Shown: positions 61,422 through 64,000 of the stretch, piece by piece
Numbering within the stretch: the stretch's first letter is position 1
Layout: the number at the start of each line of letters is the position of its first letter
Assembly (NCBI GenBank): GCA_951640165.1
Contig: OX621247.1
Span: 25,890,001 to 25,954,000, forward strand
Reading direction: 5' to 3'
Source of the DNA: Pseudoips prasinana
Lineage: Eukaryota; Arthropoda; Insecta; Lepidoptera; Nolidae
DNA: 64,000 bases
Program-made: the position numbers and the translations under genes
Notes under the pieces: model-generated
The model's input: only the letters and a program-made list of their open reading frames with translations
The model's database searches: none
What the model was told of the DNA's origin: nothing

Positions 61422-61952
61422 TAATATTGATGGCGTTTATAACCAGCTAGTAAACAATCTAGGTTAAGGCAAGGTCCCGGTTTTAGTCAATACTTAAGGT
61501 GGTCACCTCGCTACTACCTCGATGTCGATTCGATTTCGAGTTAATCCTCAATATTCCTCACACAACAACTATTTGTGTGACCCATATGCAGTTGATCTGA
61601 GGCTGGGTAGACTTTGTGTCCATAAATTGCGTGTTCCTAAAGACTCCCGCGACACAGAGAAATATTAACGTACTGCGGAAGCTTAAAAAAAGGGTAGAGT
61701 AGCCACATAAATAAAGTTTTATAATCACTGTGAAGTGCTAAGTACAGGATCTCAGTATTATCGCCTTCTTTTACTTTGGGACTGACCGTATAGACTATTG
61801 GTAAATGTAAAAAGGAAGGCCCTTTTCAAAACTAATCGTTACGCTGATATTATATTATGAACTCCAAAGTATTACCACTGGAGAGGGATGGCTGCTGGAT
61901 ATCGTAATATGGTGCTCAAAAGAATGTCAGCGCAGCTATTGGGTACAAAGGT
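61422..61952. other. Unassigned with a diverged SINE J tail
   Basis: 61556-61662 (CTATTTGTGTGACCCATATG, GACTCCCGCGACACAGAG) resembles the SINE J body. Otherwise nothing recognised. Confidence 0.45.
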
Positions 61953-62183
61953 CTTCAATATCATCATCATATCAGCCGAAAGATGTACACTGCTGGAAAA
62001 AGGCCTCCCCCAAAGATCTCCACAATTAGCGGTCTTCCCCTATTCGCCTCCAGCAGTTTCCAGCGACCCCACAAGATCATCGGTCTATCTTGTAGGGGGC
62101 CTGCCCACGCTGCGTCTTCCGGTTCGTGCTCGCCACTCGAGAACCTTTCTGCCCCAACGGCCGTCGGTTCTACGAGCACTTAA
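61953..62183 (-). mobile_element. RTE-like LINE 3' end, copy 2
   Basis: ATCATCATCATATCAGCCGA tail, then antisense of the RT C-terminus (reverse strand reads ..[14 protein letters not shown] and [13 protein letters not shown] with frameshifts). Confidence 0.72.
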
Positions 62184-62253
62184 TGTTATTTATAAAGTGC
62201 TGTTATACCTCTTAATAATCATAGCATAATAATAATCCTATAACTTTTAAATA

Positions 62254-62741
62254 AATCATCATCATCATCATATCAGCCGAAAGACGGCCACTGCTGGACA
62301 AAGGCCTCCCCCAAAGATTTCCATAATGGCCGGCCTTGCGCTATCCGCATCCAGCGATTTCCAGCGAGCCGTACAAGATCATCGGTCCATCTTGTAGGGG
62401 GCCTGCCCACGCTGCGTCGTCGGTTCGTTGTCGCAACTCGAGAACCTTTCTGCCCCAGCGGCCGTCGGCTCTACGAGCTATGTGCCCAGCCCACTGCCAC
62501 TTCAGCTTGGCAATTCTTACGGCTATGTTGGTACTTTGGTTCGCCTGCGGATCTCAACATTTCTGATTCGATCTCGCAGGGAAACTCCAAGCATAGCCCT
62601 TTCCATTGCTCTTTGGGTGACCTTGAGCCGCCTCATAAGGCCCATAGTGAGCGACCACGTCTCTGTTCCGTAAGTCATCACTGGCAACACACACTGGTCG
62701 AAGACTTTGGACTTGAGACACTGCGGTATTTGGGACGAGAA
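62254..62741 (-). pseudogene. RTE-like LINE reverse-transcriptase C-terminus and 3' tail, copy 3
   Basis: Reverse strand reads CVLPVMTYGTETWSLTMGLM, RRLKVTQRAMERAMLGVSLR, then after a frameshift IAKLKWQWAGHIARRADGRW and GRKVLE. This is the end of an RTE-type LINE endonuclease/reverse transcriptase. Frameshifts make it a dead copy. The (ATC)n at 62254-62272 is its 3' tail in reverse. Confidence 0.78.
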
Positions 62742-63459
62742 TTAAAATAAATATTATAAAATAGTATTTAAATATAATGTAGTATTTAAATATAATAAGT
62801 GGGCATAAGCCGCTCAAAGATATATTGTTCTCGCCGGCTTGTTAACGTTCGGTGAGATTAAGGGCTTAGGCCTGCCGTCGCGTCGGACCAATAGATACAG
62901 ATGATAATAATATGACTACAATAGTTGACAGCTAATTTCGTTTCACCGTTTATCTGTCCATATCGGTAGTAAAAGTCATTCAACAATCGTCGTTGATCCA
63001 TGTCATAGAGCCTCGGTAATTAAGGTAAGCACTACACATACGAATAAATAAACATTGGCATAAGCAGACAAGATATCGATATGAATTCGATAATAATTAC
63101 GGCCTTAAAACATACAACCGACTACAACTAATCTTTACAAAAAACTAGCAGAGCTTAAAAAAATTACAGTCTATTTTACTATATAATAGGTACCTAAATT
63201 CATTACCTCAAAATGTAGGTACTCACATTGGCTGCATGGAAATCCCGTTATTTTCTAACTAAAATTACAAGTACGTAGGTACATGATACGAGTATAATAA
63301 AGGATAACCTTTTCTGGAACATAAGGAAGGAAAAAGTTTCAAAGTTAGCTCGTAATTTCAACTGCCAAAATTAGGTAGTTAATTAATTGAAATGTAACGT
63401 GCGGTATTTCTGAAAATTATGGCATTGTTCGTGATAAAGAACATCACAAAATAGTGACG
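62742..63459. other. No gene recognised
   Basis: AT-rich unassigned DNA. Confidence 0.5.
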
Positions 63460-63545
63460 TGTACGCACGACTACATATCAAGCTATACAATTCCAGTATA
63501 AGCTGATCCCGCATTGTATAGGATTTCCATACAATGAGAGGTCAG
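63460..63545. mobile_element. MITE delta, truncated copy
   Basis: GTACGCACGACTACATATCA, TTCCAGTATAAGCTGATCCC and GGATTTCCATACAATGAGAG match the MITE delta split at 51102-53580; the right arm is missing. Confidence 0.78.
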
Positions 63546-63802
63546 CAGTGGGTACATAAACTAAATACGACTAACAATGTGACATTAACACAACTAAATG
63601 TGACATTAATCTGCTTAAGTCGTAGGTGGTGTAATTTGGAACTCTTTAGATTAGTTGTACTGATTAACTAGAAATGAATTAAGGTGGGTTTTAAAGGCTT
63701 GTTGGTCTAGTGGTTAGTGACCCTGACTCACTGTCATGCGCACTGGCATCATCCAGGACAAATTTTTGTGTGACGAGCGAGATTGTTTCTATTTCGGTGT
63801 GG

Positions 63803-63985
63803 CATCATCATGTCAGCCATAGTACGTCCACTGCCGGACCAAAGCCTCCCCAAAGAATAGGGGGATATGCCATAATCGCCACACTTGGCAGACGGGTTGA
63901 CGATCACAGTTTGATGGTTATAGTTCATAGAAAAACGCTGCTACCCGTTCTCTGGTAGTATTCCCTCGGTCAATACACAGGGCCA
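63803..63985 (-). mobile_element. RTE-like family I fragment at window edge
   Basis: CATCATCATGTCAGCC, GTCCACTGCCGGACCAAAGC, GGGTTGACGATCACAG. Confidence 0.65.
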
Positions 63986-64000
63986 TCTGACCCCAAACTA

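Noticed and set aside
61888..62566. Open frames that look like a protein family around 62 kb and at 45260-45576
   Set aside because: They are wrong-strand or frameshifted readings of an RTE-like LINE reverse-transcriptase end.

Overview
This is nuclear DNA from an insect, almost certainly a moth or butterfly. It is AT-rich and intron-bearing, and it is packed with short repeats typical of Lepidoptera: Helitron-like elements ending in a GC-rich hairpin plus CTAG, the abundant CCGGCCAAGTGCGA repeat, several tRNA-derived SINE families, and 3' fragments of RTE- and CR1/Jockey-type LINEs. There is no bacterial-style gene organisation, no CRISPR array, no functional tRNA gene and no recognisable viral sequence.

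Two host genes can be supported, and they face each other tail to tail. (1) On the + strand at 27382-34079 are five exons of a two-pore-domain (K2P) potassium leak channel of the Ork1 type. Both pore loops (TIGYG and TIGFG) are present, followed by a very large cytoplasmic tail with an array of repeated R-x-S-[IL]-F-P motifs. The N-terminal exon(s) with the first membrane helix are not visible, so much of 1-27381 may be the first intron. (2) On the - strand at 57161-38392 is inositol-1,4,5-trisphosphate 3-kinase (IP3K). Five exons code for the calmodulin-binding segment and the whole catalytic domain. A good candidate for an alternative first exon, with a TATA/initiator pair, lies at 57081-57161.

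Layout: 1-27.3 kb is repeat-rich and has no supported host coding sequence (a triplicated Helitron block near 0.8-2.1 kb, a CR1-like LINE end at 2.2-3.3 kb, nested SINEs at 13.8-14.7 kb). 27.4-34.1 kb is Ork1. 34.1-38.4 kb is the convergent intergenic space, with MITEs in it. 38.4-57.2 kb is IP3K, whose introns are loaded with SINEs, Helitrons, a fold-back element and a 2.35-kb TA-flanked DNA element nested inside a MITE close to exon 2. 57.3-64 kb is again repeat territory: a ~150-bp diverged tandem array, nested SINEs and RTE fragments.

Both genes have plausible roles in excitability and calcium signalling (a background K+ conductance, and a kinase that converts IP3 to IP4), but nothing in the sequence links them functionally beyond adjacency. 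The most unusual property of the window is structural: at least fifteen long, near-perfect inverted duplications with very short spacers, including one with 55-bp arms and a 3-nt loop. I found no convincing new multi-gene system; the best leads are the motif array in the Ork1 tail, the inverted duplications, and repeats sitting within tens of bases of splice sites.
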